Of a stretch of 5,731 bases of DNA, positions 5,724-5,731 are shown one piece after another. The DNA is from Thermotogae bacterium. Its GTDB lineage: Bacteria; Thermotogota; Thermotogae; Thermotogales; DSM-5069. The stretch covers positions 1-5,731 of the forward strand of contig QNAO01000070.1 in the NCBI GenBank assembly GCA_003641785.1, given 5' to 3'. Made by a program: the position numbers and the translations under genes. Each line of letters opens with the position of its first letter. Within the stretch, counting starts at the first letter, position 1. Below the pieces are notes generated by a model. It was not told where the DNA came from and did not search any database. It saw only the letters and a program-made list of their open reading frames with translations.

Positions 5724-5731
5724 GATGTCTC

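Noticed and set aside
1..5731. CRISPR array, tRNA, rRNA or insertion sequence
   Set aside because: I looked for these because of the CARF gene, but found no regularly spaced direct repeats, no tRNA-like cloverleaf ends and no transposase or terminal inverted repeats.

Overview
The window carries five genes, all on the minus strand, so in the direction of transcription it reads from the right edge to the left. Short leaders, strong Shine-Dalgarno sites, an extended -10 promoter, moderate GC by eye and a fervidolysin-like secreted protease suggest a bacterium of the Thermotogota type, with low-GC Gram-positives as the alternative. This placement is an inference from style and gene families, not a database result.

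Right part (5731-4770): a helical, basic 149-residue protein of unknown function comes first. Next is a classic heavy-metal resistance operon: an extended -10 promoter, a perfect 24-bp operator palindrome of the SmtB/CadC type, an ArsR-family metal sensor, and, two bases after the sensor's stop codon, a 695-residue P1B-type ATPase predicted to export Zn2+/Cd2+/Pb2+. The logic is self-contained: metal binding releases the sensor from its operator and the exporter is made.

Middle (2594-1740): a 284-residue protein joins an N-terminal CARF domain of the kind that senses cyclic oligoadenylate in type III CRISPR signalling (it resembles the NE0113-type branch) to a C-terminal LuxR/GerE-type helix-turn-helix. 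It has no HEPN, PD-(D/E)xK or other nuclease part, so it looks like a transcription factor whose input would be a CRISPR second messenger. No cas effector genes or CRISPR array are visible in the window. This is the most interesting item here.

Left part (1642-1): the N-terminal 547 codons of a large cell-envelope subtilase (peptidase family S8). It has a lipoprotein-like signal, beta-sandwich segments, a fibronectin-III-like domain, an inhibitory propeptide and the start of the catalytic domain with Asp and His; the gene runs off the window before the catalytic Ser. It has its own good promoter just behind the CARF gene. The same nine bases, TGCTAATAT, occur at the proposed -10 elements of both the CARF gene and the protease gene.

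There is no gene-free stretch over 300 bases. The three gaps (1643-1739, 2595-2688, 5133-5273) hold promoters, ribosome binding sites, an operator and weak inverted repeats.
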